Below, piece by piece: positions 1 through 6,371 of a DNA stretch of 24,133 nt. This DNA is from CAYJVP01 sp964373615 (GTDB lineage Bacteria; Patescibacteriota; Patescibacteriia; UBA9934; GWF2-40-263), in the NCBI GenBank assembly GCA_964373615.1, contig CAYJVP010000003.1:1-24133 (forward strand), given 5' to 3'. Under the pieces are notes generated by a model, which was not told where the DNA came from, did not search any database, and saw only the letters and a program-made list of their open reading frames with translations. The position numbers were made by a program, and so were the translations under genes. The number at the start of each line of letters is the position of its first letter. Position 1 is the first letter of the stretch.

Positions 1-1178
1 CGAACCCCCTGGACGATCCACTTGATCGGCTTCTGCACGATCGGGACGAACAGGGAGGCTGCGAAGAGCCACAGGAAGCCGTTGAGCCAGAGCTCGCTGT
101 CGCCCTGCCACCAGCCGGCGAAGTACTGCCCGAGCGAGACGAGAACCGCCGCACCCCACAGGGTGAAGAAGAACAGGCCGATGAGCCCCACGCGTCCCAG
201 GCTGTTGAAGGCAGCCCAGAGCCCGGAGAAGTCCCGCCGATCGATGGCTCGCACCATCCGCCGGAACATGTTCTCGATCCGACTCGCGGCAGATGGCCGA
301 CGGCCGGCCGCGGCGAGGAGCGCCTCGACCGACGTCTCCGTCGGGTTGTTCTGCGCGTCGAAGCCTTCGCCGAGGGCGGTTCGCACCGCCTCGATGTCGG
401 CGCTCGCGAGGTCGCTGACGATCGAGTCGTCGGTCGCGTCCTCGGTCCGACGGATCCATATGAGGACCCGCAGAAGCCGGACGCGCTGCTCGGGCTGGAG
501 CTTACCGAACAGGGTCGTGGCCGGAGCCGCGGCCGTGGTCGGAAGCGAGCCTCCTTCGAAGCACGCGCCGCAGAGGCCGAGGCGCATCTGACCGGCTGCC
601 TCGAGCGTCGGGAAGTCCTCGGGGTACGCAGCCCCCGGGATCACCTGCTGCGGCTGCCCGCGCCCGCCGCCCTGCTGGCGGTCCGGGTTCAGGGCGCGGT
701 GGGCGCGCCTGTCGTGGGCCACGAGCTGGCAGCTCGTACCCGTCGGGTTCCCGGCCGCGTCGTAGGTGGCGCGGTGGGCGAGACCCGGCAGGTTCGACGT
801 GTGGAAGAACCTGTCCATGTGCCGCGGCTGTCCGGGCACCTGAACCGTGCTGATGTTGGCGTTGATGCCATTCAACACGGCGCGACGCGCTTCGGCGTCC
901 GCGAGCCCACGTCCAAGCCCGGGAAGAGTCGCGAGGATGGCCGACAGGACCGAGCGGAGCAGCGGGTTCGTCACCCGCGCCAAGAGCACCTGGGTGGCGC
1001 CCTCGACTCCGGCGGTCAGGAGGTGCCACACCTCGTCGGGCACCCGCCGGACGAAGTCCAGGAGCTGCGGCAGCGACTCGATCGCACGCTGACTCGCGCC
1101 AGCGCTTACGCGCTCGATCGCCTCATTGATGTAGTTGCCGACGCCCTTGCTCAGGGCCTGTTGAATGATCGGATCCAT
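1..1178 (-). CDS. GC-rich membrane protein of unknown function, 3' end beyond window
   Basis: An uninterrupted frame runs from ATG at 1178 to the left edge (392 codons, no stop), so the gene is cut by the window. The start is well supported: GGAGG at 1191-1187 lies 8 nt upstream. The first ~110 residues are helical and amphipathic (MDPIIQQALSKGVGNYI...). A Gly/Gln/Arg-rich linker covers about 160-182, and a CxxC (LCGACF, C203/C206) follows. Two likely membrane segments lie near 329-351 and 364-384. I do not recognise the family and assign no function. Third codon positions are almost all G or C, very unlike the other genes here, which suggests recent acquisition from a high-GC donor, or an assembly join. 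Opposite-strand open frames in this stretch are by-products of the high GC. Confidence 0.75.
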   Translation of the reverse strand, partial: MDPIIQQALSKGVGNYINEAIERVSAGASQRAIESLPQLLDFVRRVPDEVWHLLTAGVEGATQVLLARVTNPLLRSVLSAILATLPGLGRGLADAEARRAVLNGINANISTVQVPGQPRHMDRFFHTSNLPGLAHRATYDAAGNPTGTSCQLVAHDRRAHRALNPDRQQGGGRGQPQQVIPGAAYPEDFPTLEAAGQMRLGLCGACFEGGSLPTTAAAPATTLFGKLQPEQRVRLLRVLIWIRRTEDATDDSIVSDLASADIEAVRTALGEGFDAQNNPTETSVEALLAAAGRRPSAASRIENMFRRMVRAIDRRDFSGLWAAFNSLGRVGLIGLFFFTLWGAAVLVSLGQYFAGWWQGDSELWLNGFLWLFAASLFVPIVQKPIKWIVQGV

Positions 1179-1186
1179 CTGCCCTA

Positions 1187-1210
1187 CCTCCGTGCGCGGG
1201 ATGCGCGCAC
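1187..1210 (-). promoter_or_regulatory. Leader hairpin abutting the ribosome binding site
   Basis: A perfect 7-bp stem (GTGCGCG/CGCGCAC, 1192-1210, 5-nt loop) sits directly against the GGAGG at 1187-1191 that serves the 1178 start. The predicted transcript has a leader of roughly 135-140 nt. Another possible pairing inside it joins GTCCTTCCTCTG to CAGGGGAGGAC. The position suggests a role in translation initiation, but no known riboswitch class was recognised. Confidence 0.4.
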
Positions 1211-1322
1211 ACTAGTTGTGGAGAACGATGTCCTCCCCTGTCTCTCAAAGCCCGCAAAGGCCTCAAAAAACAGAGGAAGGACGGCTAATCCTCTCGCACG
1301 CAAAGCGCACGGAAGACCGAGT

Positions 1323-1351
1323 TTTATATCACAATTTATCAAAAAAGTCAA
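1323..1351 (-). promoter_or_regulatory. Sigma70-like promoter for the GC-rich gene
   Basis: On the minus strand, TTGACT (1351-1346) and TATAAA (1328-1323) are separated by exactly 17 nt; each hexamer matches 5/6 of the consensus. Transcription would start near 1316. It is the only good promoter between the oxidoreductase stop at 1401 and the 1178 start. The rest of 1179-1400 holds the leader and weak hairpins, with no gene. Confidence 0.65.
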
Positions 1352-1368
1352 GCGTCACTGACACAGCG

Positions 1369-1388
1369 CTTGGCTCAATCAAGCCAAA
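1369..1388 (-). terminator. Possible weak terminator hairpin after the Fe-S operon
   Basis: A 6-bp stem (TTGGCT/AGCCAA with a 6-nt loop) lies just past the oxidoreductase stop at 1401. It has no immediate U-tract. The next T-run (CTTTTTTG, minus strand near 1347-1341) overlaps the downstream promoter. Termination here is plausible but not well supported. Confidence 0.25.
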
Positions 1389-1400
1389 AATCGACGATTG

Positions 1401-2573
1401 TCAGACCCCTCCAAACACCTCCTGCGAATCAATCGCTCTGGTTATCGGCGCCCGATCGCTGTTTCTGCCAAGAATCGTCGCCCCGACCGCCTTCCCACTA
1501 TTCAAAAACACCTGCGTCACCCCTCCCGCTTCCGCACTCCCGAAAACCCTCACCTCGTCCGCATGCTCCCGGTCCGCTTCTCCAACAAAAATGACCTCAA
1601 GCCCAAGGACGTTTGTGGCATACGAGGACACCAGTCGAAACGCCGCGCGTTCAGCCATCATGTTCTTCGCCGCAACTCTTCCGTGCATCATCGCATTCAA
1701 CCAATTGCCAACCACGCGATGGTGGCCAACCACCACATCGAAAAATTCCGCTCCGTCGCCTGCGGCGTAGACGTCAGGAACGTTTGTCTCAAGAAACTCA
1801 TTTGTGCAAATTCCCCGTCGCACCTCAACCCCTGCGTCAGAAACCCACGAAAGTTCCGAAATGATCCCAATGCCCACCCCCAAAACCCCGCAGGCATGCC
1901 TCCCTTTGTTCGTGCGGAAACCAGTGAGCCTCTCTTCCCCTTCCAAAGCTTCAAACGTCGTTTCGGGAATAATCTCGACGTCGTGCGCGCGCAGATGGTT
2001 ATTCAAAAGCGTTTGCGACTCTTGACCGAGCGTGCGGGCCCACAAAGACGTCCCCCGAAGCGCAAGGATCGTTGGCAGCTTTCGATCCGCAAAAATGTTG
2101 AGGTACTCGCAGGCAATGAACCCCCCTCCATACACGGCCGCGCCTGTTTCACATACCGACCGATCGGACGTTAAGTGAAGCAAATGGTCGGCGTCGTCGA
2201 GCGTGCGGAAATACGAAACCCCGCGACGGTCTTCGGGGAGCAAGTTCACTTCCCCGCCGGTGGCAATGAGAAGTTTGTCATAGGGCAGCTCGCGACCGTC
2301 TGAAAGAAGCACGAACTTGTTACGCGCGTCTAGTTTTTCGGCGTGCACTCCTGGGAGCCACTCGACGTGTTGGCGCTCATACCAATCTGGGGGCTTCAAA
2401 AACACCCGCTCGCGCGGGATCTTGCCTTTGACGTAGTGCGGCAGAAGAACGCGCGAGTAGATCGGGTGTTGTTCCTCGCAGACGACGGTGATTTCCGCGT
2501 TGGCATCGAGCTTGCGAAGTTCCTCCGCGCACGTTGTTCCCGCAATCCCGCCGCCAGCGATCACGTAGCGCAT
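1401..2573 (-). CDS. FAD/NAD(P)-dependent oxidoreductase (ferredoxin/rubredoxin reductase-like)
   Basis: 390 aa, pyridine nucleotide-disulphide oxidoreductase fold. The N-terminal FAD dinucleotide motif is GGGIAG (7-12). A second Rossmann motif, GGGFIA (149-154), should bind NAD(P)H. The late FAD motif is VYAAGDGAEF (268-277). No CxxC redox disulphide is present, so it resembles ferredoxin/rubredoxin reductases and the NirB N-terminal domain rather than thioredoxin reductase. ATG at 2573 was chosen because it opens the FAD motif and has GAGG upstream; longer starts would add an unrelated tail. It begins 1 nt after the ferredoxin stop and is the last gene of the nifS-iscU-ferredoxin operon. 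The likely role is passing electrons from NAD(P)H to that ferredoxin for cluster assembly; the partner assignment is inferred from context. Confidence 0.82.
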   Translation of the reverse strand: MRYVIAGGGIAGTTCAEELRKLDANAEITVVCEEQHPIYSRVLLPHYVKGKIPRERVFLKPPDWYERQHVEWLPGVHAEKLDARNKFVLLSDGRELPYDKLLIATGGEVNLLPEDRRGVSYFRTLDDADHLLHLTSDRSVCETGAAVYGGGFIACEYLNIFADRKLPTILALRGTSLWARTLGQESQTLLNNHLRAHDVEIIPETTFEALEGEERLTGFRTNKGRHACGVLGVGIGIISELSWVSDAGVEVRRGICTNEFLETNVPDVYAAGDGAEFFDVVVGHHRVVGNWLNAMMHGRVAAKNMMAERAAFRLVSSYATNVLGLEVIFVGEADREHADEVRVFGSAEAGGVTQVFLNSGKAVGATILGRNSDRAPITRAIDSQEVFGGV

Positions 2574-2574
2574 A

Positions 2575-2844
2575 TCAGACCTCGGGAAACAATTGCGTAC
2601 CTGATTCGTCGTAAATAAAAATGGCAAGGGTCGGACAGGATTGCGCCGCAAGAATCATGTTCTCTTTTTCCGCCTCGCTCACTTCGATTTCGCGCTCGTA
2701 CGTCCGGCCGGCAGGCTCCGTACCATGATCCAACACCACGGCCTTATTTTCATCGTTGAGCTGAAAGGTCTCGGGCGCAATCGTGACACAGGAAGCCGCG
2801 CCAATGCATAAATCTGGATCCACTTTGATTTTGAGTTTTGGCAT
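2575..2844 (-). CDS. Small single-cluster ferredoxin, 3Fe-4S type
   Basis: 89 aa, an electron carrier of the single-cluster bacterial ferredoxin family (Fer4_13/15-like). Cluster ligands are C13, C19 and C70 (the latter in SCPTLAI). The second cysteine of the usual CxxCxxC is alanine (A16, in CIGAASC). In this family that substitution normally goes with a [3Fe-4S] rather than [4Fe-4S] cluster. The start ATG at 2844 gives a standard-length protein; an upstream in-frame extension overlaps iscU and does not look like protein. It lies 13 nt after iscU and 1 nt before the reductase. It is probably the electron donor for Fe-S assembly, analogous to Fdx of ISC operons although from a different ferredoxin class. 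Confidence 0.85.
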   Translation of the reverse strand: MPKLKIKVDPDLCIGAASCVTIAPETFQLNDENKAVVLDHGTEPAGRTYEREIEVSEAEKENMILAAQSCPTLAIFIYDESGTQLFPEV

Positions 2845-2857
2845 AACGGCACGTATT

Positions 2858-3529
2858 CTAGCCAAAATACTTCTCTCTGTAAAACCGAATGAGCTCTTCG
2901 ACCGCCGGCAGCACGCCTGGGTTGCCGATGCCAACCTTGGTCTTAGCCTGAACCGCCTCAAGCGTTGATGCGCCTTCAAGCACGGCCTCCTCGATGTCAT
3001 GGTCCGTCACCTTGGCGATCGGGTCGATGATCCTCGATGCCTCCGCTACGACTTTGTCGAATTGAGTGGTCCGGCGATAGAAATCGTTGATGGCATCGCG
3101 CAACGCCTTGTCGCACAACACCGAGCAGTGAAACTTCCGCGCGGGAAGACCACCGAGGCGATCCATGATGTCTTGCGGACGCAGTTTCCTTGCAGCCTCA
3201 AGCGTCATGCCGCCATTTTCGGTCACCATGACGGACGCCATCGAGGTTGAGGCAATGGCGGATCCGCACCCGAATGTCTTCCAGCGAAACTCAAAGATCC
3301 GTTCCGTTGAAGGGTCCACGTTCATCCACACGCGAAGCTCATCGCCGCAGGCGGGAGAGCCGACCTTGCCAATGGCGTTGAACGCGTCCGCTTCTGGATC
3401 CCCATCGATAAAATTGCGCGGATGGAAAAAATGGTCCTTGACGATGTCCGAGTAGAACCAGGACTTCGCGCCGTCTTTGGTTGTCACGTCGCCGGAGCTC
3501 CCGGCAACCGGATCTTGTGTGTAGCTCAT
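2858..3529 (-). CDS. iscU: IscU/NifU-type Fe-S scaffold with cysteine-less BFD-like tail
   Basis: 223 aa. Residues about 25-155 are the IscU/NifU N-terminal scaffold, with the three cluster cysteines C61 (in SPACGDEL, with conserved D63), C88 (FGCGSAIASTS) and C135 (HCSVLC). It assembles Fe-S clusters from sulfur delivered by the cysteine desulfurase. Residues 170-215 resemble the NifU central BFD-like [2Fe-2S] domain (VTDHDIEEAVLEGASTLEAV, then GIGNPGVLPAVEELI). All four expected cysteines are absent; GNPGVLP stands where GCGSC would be. The tail therefore cannot bind that cluster in the usual way. The ATG at 3529 overlaps the nifS stop (ATGA), so the two are translationally coupled. The first ~22 residues (Ser/Gly/Thr-rich) are a non-conserved extension. 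Confidence 0.9.
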   Translation of the reverse strand: MSYTQDPVAGSSGDVTTKDGAKSWFYSDIVKDHFFHPRNFIDGDPEADAFNAIGKVGSPACGDELRVWMNVDPSTERIFEFRWKTFGCGSAIASTSMASVMVTENGGMTLEAARKLRPQDIMDRLGGLPARKFHCSVLCDKALRDAINDFYRRTTQFDKVVAEASRIIDPIAKVTDHDIEEAVLEGASTLEAVQAKTKVGIGNPGVLPAVEELIRFYREKYFG

Positions 3530-4722
3530 ACGGGTTGAAAATATTTTTCGTCCACGCAGACGGGACTGATCGAGCGAAGTTTCGAAACAAGCGGCGGGAG
3601 AACGTGAAGGACGTAGTCAACATCTTCCTGTGTGGTTGAACGGCCAAGCGTAAATCGCATGGAACCATGCGCGACTTCGTAGGGCAGACCGAGCGCCAAA
3701 ATCACATGCGAAGGATCCAACGACGCGCTCGTACACGCCGAACCCGTCGAAGCGTACACGCCCTGTGCATCAAGGTACAGAAGCAGCGCTTCGCCCTCGA
3801 GATCCATGATGGACACGTTCACGTTGTTCGGCAGCCGCCGCGTCTTGTGGCCGTTCAGCCGCGTCTTCGGAATGCGGAGAATCCCTTCGATGAGTCTGTC
3901 GCGCAGCGGAATGAGTCGAGCCGTTTCATCTTCACGTCCAGCTTGCGCGATCTCAAACGCCTTGGCAAGCCCGATGATGCCAGCGACGTTCTCGGTACCT
4001 GGCCGGATCCCTCGCTCTTGCGCTCCCCCAAACTGCAAGGGTTGAAGTTTGAGACCACGCTTTGCATACAAAACGCCCGCCCCCTTTGGGCCATAAATCT
4101 TTGAGCTATTCAGTGTCAGCAGATCAACATGAAGTTTCTGCACATTGAGGTCAAGTACGCCAGAAGCCTGACACGCGTCCGTGTGAAAAACCGGGAACGC
4201 ACTCGCTCCACGTTTTTTTTGGATCATGTTGCCAATCTCGGCGATTGGCTCGAGGGTGCCAATCTCGTTGTTGGCAGCCATCACAGAGACAAGAATCGTA
4301 TCCGGACGTATCGCCGCCTCAATCGCCTCAGGGTCAACAAGCCCATCGCGGTCAACCGACACGTACGTCACCTCAAACCCTTCTTTTTTCTCAAGATGCA
4401 TGATGGACTCAAGCACGGCTTGGTGCTCGATCATGGTCGTAATGAGATGCTTGCCCTTTTCTTTGTTCGCACGGGCACACCCAAGAATGGCAAGATTGTC
4501 CGACTCTGTGCCGCCAGAGGTGAAGAGAATCTCGTCGGCTCGCGCGCCAAGGAGTTTCCCGATTCTCTCGCGCGCAAGATCGACCGCATCCTTTGCCTGC
4601 TTGCCGATCGAATGAAAACTCGACGGGTTCCCGCAGGCGTGTCCGAGGTATGGCAACATGGCCTCGCACACACGAGGGTCAAGGGCGGTCGTCGCGGCGT
4701 GATCAAGATAAACGTGGCGCAT
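3526..4722 (-). CDS. iscS: Cysteine desulfurase NifS/IscS
   Basis: 398 aa, a PLP-dependent class V aminotransferase that removes sulfur from cysteine as an enzyme-bound persulfide and passes it to IscU. Visible features: N-terminal YLDHAATT (5-12), H100 (IEHQAVLES) stacking on PLP, D182 (HTDACQ), the PLP lysine K208 (NSSKIYGPKG), RPGTEN (240-245) and the persulfide cysteine C330 (STGSACTS). Length is typical for IscS/NifS. The PLP lysine context has NSSK in place of the more usual SGHK. Start ATG at 4722 follows GTGAGG; an upstream in-frame frame back to 4782 is not protein-like. First gene of the Fe-S operon. No IscR-type regulator is present in the window. Confidence 0.93.
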   Translation of the reverse strand: MRHVYLDHAATTALDPRVCEAMLPYLGHACGNPSSFHSIGKQAKDAVDLARERIGKLLGARADEILFTSGGTESDNLAILGCARANKEKGKHLITTMIEHQAVLESIMHLEKKEGFEVTYVSVDRDGLVDPEAIEAAIRPDTILVSVMAANNEIGTLEPIAEIGNMIQKKRGASAFPVFHTDACQASGVLDLNVQKLHVDLLTLNSSKIYGPKGAGVLYAKRGLKLQPLQFGGAQERGIRPGTENVAGIIGLAKAFEIAQAGREDETARLIPLRDRLIEGILRIPKTRLNGHKTRRLPNNVNVSIMDLEGEALLLYLDAQGVYASTGSACTSASLDPSHVILALGLPYEVAHGSMRFTLGRSTTQEDVDYVLHVLPPLVSKLRSISPVCVDEKYFQPV

Positions 4723-4732
4723 ACGTTGCCTC

Positions 4733-4761
4733 ACTCTACCAAAAGAAAACGGAGGCTTCAA
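4733..4761 (-). promoter_or_regulatory. Candidate promoter of the Fe-S operon
   Basis: On the minus strand, TTGAAG (4761-4756) and TAGAGT (4738-4733) are 17 nt apart, ending 10 nt before the nifS start. Each hexamer matches 4/6 of the sigma70 consensus. GTGAGG overlaps the downstream part and may serve as the RBS if transcription starts near 4729. The MITE-like element begins about 40 bp upstream. Confidence 0.4.
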
Positions 4762-4798
4762 GTGGCGCCTACCCCTCGCCATGTCTAAAAAATCTTCA

Positions 4799-5150
4799 GG
4801 GACCTCTGCAAAGGCGCGTCTCCCGCCCGGCAGCTGCTAGGCAGGCCAGGCCGGCCGAGCCCCGCCAGAATGACTCTGTCGGGCTGGCGGTCGGGCAGGC
4901 CAGGCAGCTGCTAGGCAGGCCAGGCAGCTGCCTGGCGGGCAGCCGAGCCAGAGCCTGTCCGGCGCGAAATGGACTTTCGCAGAGATCCCTATTGGGTATA
5001 GCCATTTCTCTTGAACAAAAAGTTGCAACTAAGTTGCCACCGTCTAAGCGGGCTCGCCTCGCGGGCGAAGCGGGCCTCCCGCGGTAGCGGGTCGCCTCCG
5101 GCGACCGGCGACCAGCGGAAACGAAAATCCATCAGTTTTTCAGAGGTCCC
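4799..5150. mobile_element. MITE-like repeat element with 10-bp TIRs and TTCA flanks
   Basis: A 352-bp gene-free block bounded by perfect inverted repeats, GGGACCTCTG (4799-4808) and CAGAGGTCCC (5141-5150). It is flanked by TTCA on both sides (4795-4798 and 5151-5154), as expected of a 4-bp target duplication. It encodes no plausible protein, so it would be non-autonomous. Inside are a further TIR-like end (GCAGAGATCCC, 4979-4989), GC-rich repeats around 4831-4949 and hairpins at 5041-5106 (for example GGTCGCC/GGCGACC, 5090-5106). The right end resembles 6531-6567. The right TTCA overlaps the stop codon of the iron-transporter gene. A transposon origin is inferred; no transposase is seen nearby. 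Confidence 0.55.
4831..4949. repeat. GC-rich internal repeats (GGCAGGCCAGG family)
   Basis: The 20-mer CAGCTGCTAGGCAGGCCAGG occurs exactly at 4831-4850 and 4905-4924. Each copy is followed by a GCCGAGCC end (4854-4861 and 4942-4949), so two units of about 31 and 45 bp repeat with a 74-bp period. Many short palindromes (CAGCTG, GGCC, GCCTGG) are included. Similar GGCAGGC-type repeats are common in Parcubacteria-like genomes, by general knowledge. Confidence 0.65.
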
Positions 5151-5151
5151 T

Positions 5152-5709
5152 TCACCCCAACCCACCAACAGAAAAAAATGTCGACGCGATCCGACCAATC
5201 GCGTAACCAACCCCGGCTGCAAGAAGCGAAACCGCGACCATTTCGACTCCGCTTCGCCACGGCGTGCGACGGGTCAGGTGCCCAATCCACACCCCCGTTG
5301 CGTACAAAGCGCCAGTTGTGAGAAGCACCGACGGAATAAACGCGGATGTCACGGACAAAAAGAAGTACGGAAAAAGCGGAAACAATCCGCCGATAAGATA
5401 AAAAACGCCCATAACAACCGCGCTGCGCATGGGAAGGATCGGGATGTGGTCGCCGCGATGTGTGCGACGATGATTGAGTCGCGACTCAACTCCGGCTGCG
5501 GATTTTGAGGAGAGGTAACTGCCGGCTGACATCGAAACAGCCTCAACGGCAATGAGCACGAGCCCGGAGAGGATCACCACATAGGCGTTTTGCGTACCAA
5601 CCGCAATGCCCGTCACGGCGCCAAGCGTCGAGACAAGGCTATCCTCGAGACCGAAAACAATCTCGCGAATGGAGAAGGACGCCGCGCGATTCAACGAATG
5701 ATGATCCAT
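5152..5709 (-). CDS. VIT1/CCC1-family (DUF125) iron/manganese transporter
   Basis: 185 aa, about five membrane segments: near 22-38, 42-64, 95-119, 122-144 and 156-179. The N-terminal signature GLEDSLVSTLGAVTGIAVG (20-38) matches the GxxDGlvst pattern of VIT-family proteins, with the conserved acidic D23. EAVSMSAGSYLS (56-67) matches the second conserved helix and its metal-site methionine (M60). The cytosolic loop (about 68-93) is short and His-rich (HRRTHRGDH), lacking the long Glu-rich metal-binding domain of plant VIT1. Such proteins export Fe2+/Mn2+ from the cytoplasm. It lies upstream of the Fe-S operon on the same strand, separated by the MITE-like block, so a shared iron-homeostasis role is plausible. 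Confidence 0.85.
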   Translation of the reverse strand: MDHHSLNRAASFSIREIVFGLEDSLVSTLGAVTGIAVGTQNAYVVILSGLVLIAVEAVSMSAGSYLSSKSAAGVESRLNHRRTHRGDHIPILPMRSAVVMGVFYLIGGLFPLFPYFFLSVTSAFIPSVLLTTGALYATGVWIGHLTRRTPWRSGVEMVAVSLLAAGVGYAIGRIASTFFSVGGLG

Positions 5710-5717
5710 ACAACAAT

Positions 5718-5747
5718 AGTGTACCTCGCGCTGGACGCTCTCGACCA
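5718..5747 (-). promoter_or_regulatory. Promoter of the VIT gene, near-leaderless
   Basis: On the minus strand TGGTCG (5747-5742), an 18-nt spacer and TACACT (5723-5718) are followed after 8 nt by the ATG at 5709. No Shine-Dalgarno sequence fits between. It overlaps the divergent promoter of the 5771 gene, so the two may be co-regulated. Confidence 0.45.
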
Positions 5748-5761
5748 GGGGACGATATACT
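5732..5761 (+). promoter_or_regulatory. Promoter of the Host_attach-like gene, leaderless
   Basis: TGGACG (5732-5737), an 18-nt spacer and TATACT (5756-5761) lie 9 nt before the ATG at 5771. Transcription would start about 2-4 nt before the start codon, and no RBS is present. The same arrangement recurs before the PBP gene at 19088. Confidence 0.55.
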
Positions 5762-5770
5762 AACAGGCGT

Positions 5771-6211
5771 ATGCAGATCCCACTCCGTCTTCACCCATTT
5801 CCTGTCCCCACACTCATCGTTGTCACGGACAATGTGCACGCAAAAATTTTTCGCGCGGAAGATCGCGCGCTGAACCTTGTTCATACGATCTCGACGAAAC
5901 TCGAACCCGTGGAGCAAGAACGCGTGGCGATTCGAACGGGCAGTGGCGACATGCGCTCGGGAGAACAGCATGAGCACAACATCGAATGGGCGCGAGAACA
6001 ACTCTACGCCGAGCTTTCCCTCGACCTCATGCGCCGTTTGCAGAATCGTGAGTTTGAAGCGCTCGCTTTGTGTGCCTCTGCAGAAAACATGAACGAGCTC
6101 AAAGAGTCCCTGCACATGGATCTTGTAAAACGCGCCCATGCGTTTGTTGAACGCAATCTTGCAAACGATGATCCGATCGACATCGTGGCGCATGTGCAGG
6201 AAGAGGAATGA
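5771..6211 (+). CDS. Host_attach / baeRF-like protein
   Basis: 146 aa, soluble, no signal peptide. The N-terminal strand TLIVVTDNVHAKIFRAE (14-30) matches the opening of the 'protein required for attachment to host cells' family (Host_attach), which belongs to the bacterial eRF1-like (baeRF) superfamily. The C-terminal half, ALALCASAENMNELKESL (98-115) then a helix ending in a D-rich stretch (NDDPIDIVAH), fits the same fold: a strand, a helix that would hold the 'LG.LR' segment, then the 'kDLt' end. The middle (47-75) is a charged linker. Despite the family name, a ribosome- or nucleic-acid-related role is as likely as host attachment; no substrate is known. Start ATG has a -10 box only 9 nt upstream and no RBS. 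Confidence 0.65.
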   Translation: MQIPLRLHPFPVPTLIVVTDNVHAKIFRAEDRALNLVHTISTKLEPVEQERVAIRTGSGDMRSGEQHEHNIEWAREQLYAELSLDLMRRLQNREFEALALCASAENMNELKESLHMDLVKRAHAFVERNLANDDPIDIVAHVQEEE

Positions 6212-6214
6212 ATC

Positions 6215-6243
6215 TGGACGGTCGAGAACAATCTTGCTATCGT
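6215..6243 (+). promoter_or_regulatory. Candidate promoter of tRNA-Cys
   Basis: TGGACG (6215-6220), a 17-nt spacer and TATCGT (6238-6243) end 9 nt before the first tRNA nucleotide. The -10 is weak (4/6), but the -35 is identical to those before 5771 and 19088. Confidence 0.4.
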
Positions 6244-6252
6244 TCGGCTTAT

Positions 6253-6329
6253 GGCCACGTGGCGAAGTTGGTTAACGCGACGGTCTGCAAAACCGTTATT
6301 CATGGGTTCGATCCCCATCGTGGCCTCCA
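6253..6329 (+). tRNA. tRNA-Cys (anticodon GCA), CCA encoded
   Basis: A full cloverleaf can be drawn: acceptor stem GGCCACG/CGTGGCC, D stem GCG/CGC with GGTT in the loop, anticodon stem ACGGT/ACCGT with loop CTGCAAA (anticodon GCA), and T stem ATGGG/CCCAT with TTCGATC loop. The discriminator base is U73, the identity base for cysteine, followed by genome-encoded CCA. Length 77 nt including CCA. Confidence 0.96.
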
Positions 6330-6366
6330 CAAAAATGCCGACCAGTCGTGGTTGGCATTTTTGTTT
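6330..6366 (+). terminator. Rho-independent terminator after tRNA-Cys
   Basis: Starting directly after the CCA end, CAAAAATGCC...ACCA pairs with TGGT...GGCATTTTTG around a GTCG loop (one G·T mismatch), followed by TTTTT. It is a strong stem with a U-tract and serves the tRNA transcript. Confidence 0.85.
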
Positions 6367-6371
6367 TTGCT

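Noticed and set aside
502..1361. Open frames on both strands within the GC-rich block (for example 502-1029 minus, 699-1361 plus)
   Set aside because: Arg/Pro/Gly-rich low-complexity products, no RBS, and all overlap the minus frame starting at 1178, which has a clean SD, sensible hydrophobic segments and G/C-ending codons.
1401..2573. Thioredoxin reductase or nitrite reductase large subunit
   Set aside because: No CxxC active-site disulphide, and the protein ends after the reductase domain with no BFD-like or sirohaem domains.
4801..5110. Possible CRISPR array or small protein gene in the repeat-rich block
   Set aside because: Repeats have unequal units, only two copies of the longest match and no regular spacers; the open frames are compositionally biased by the repeats.
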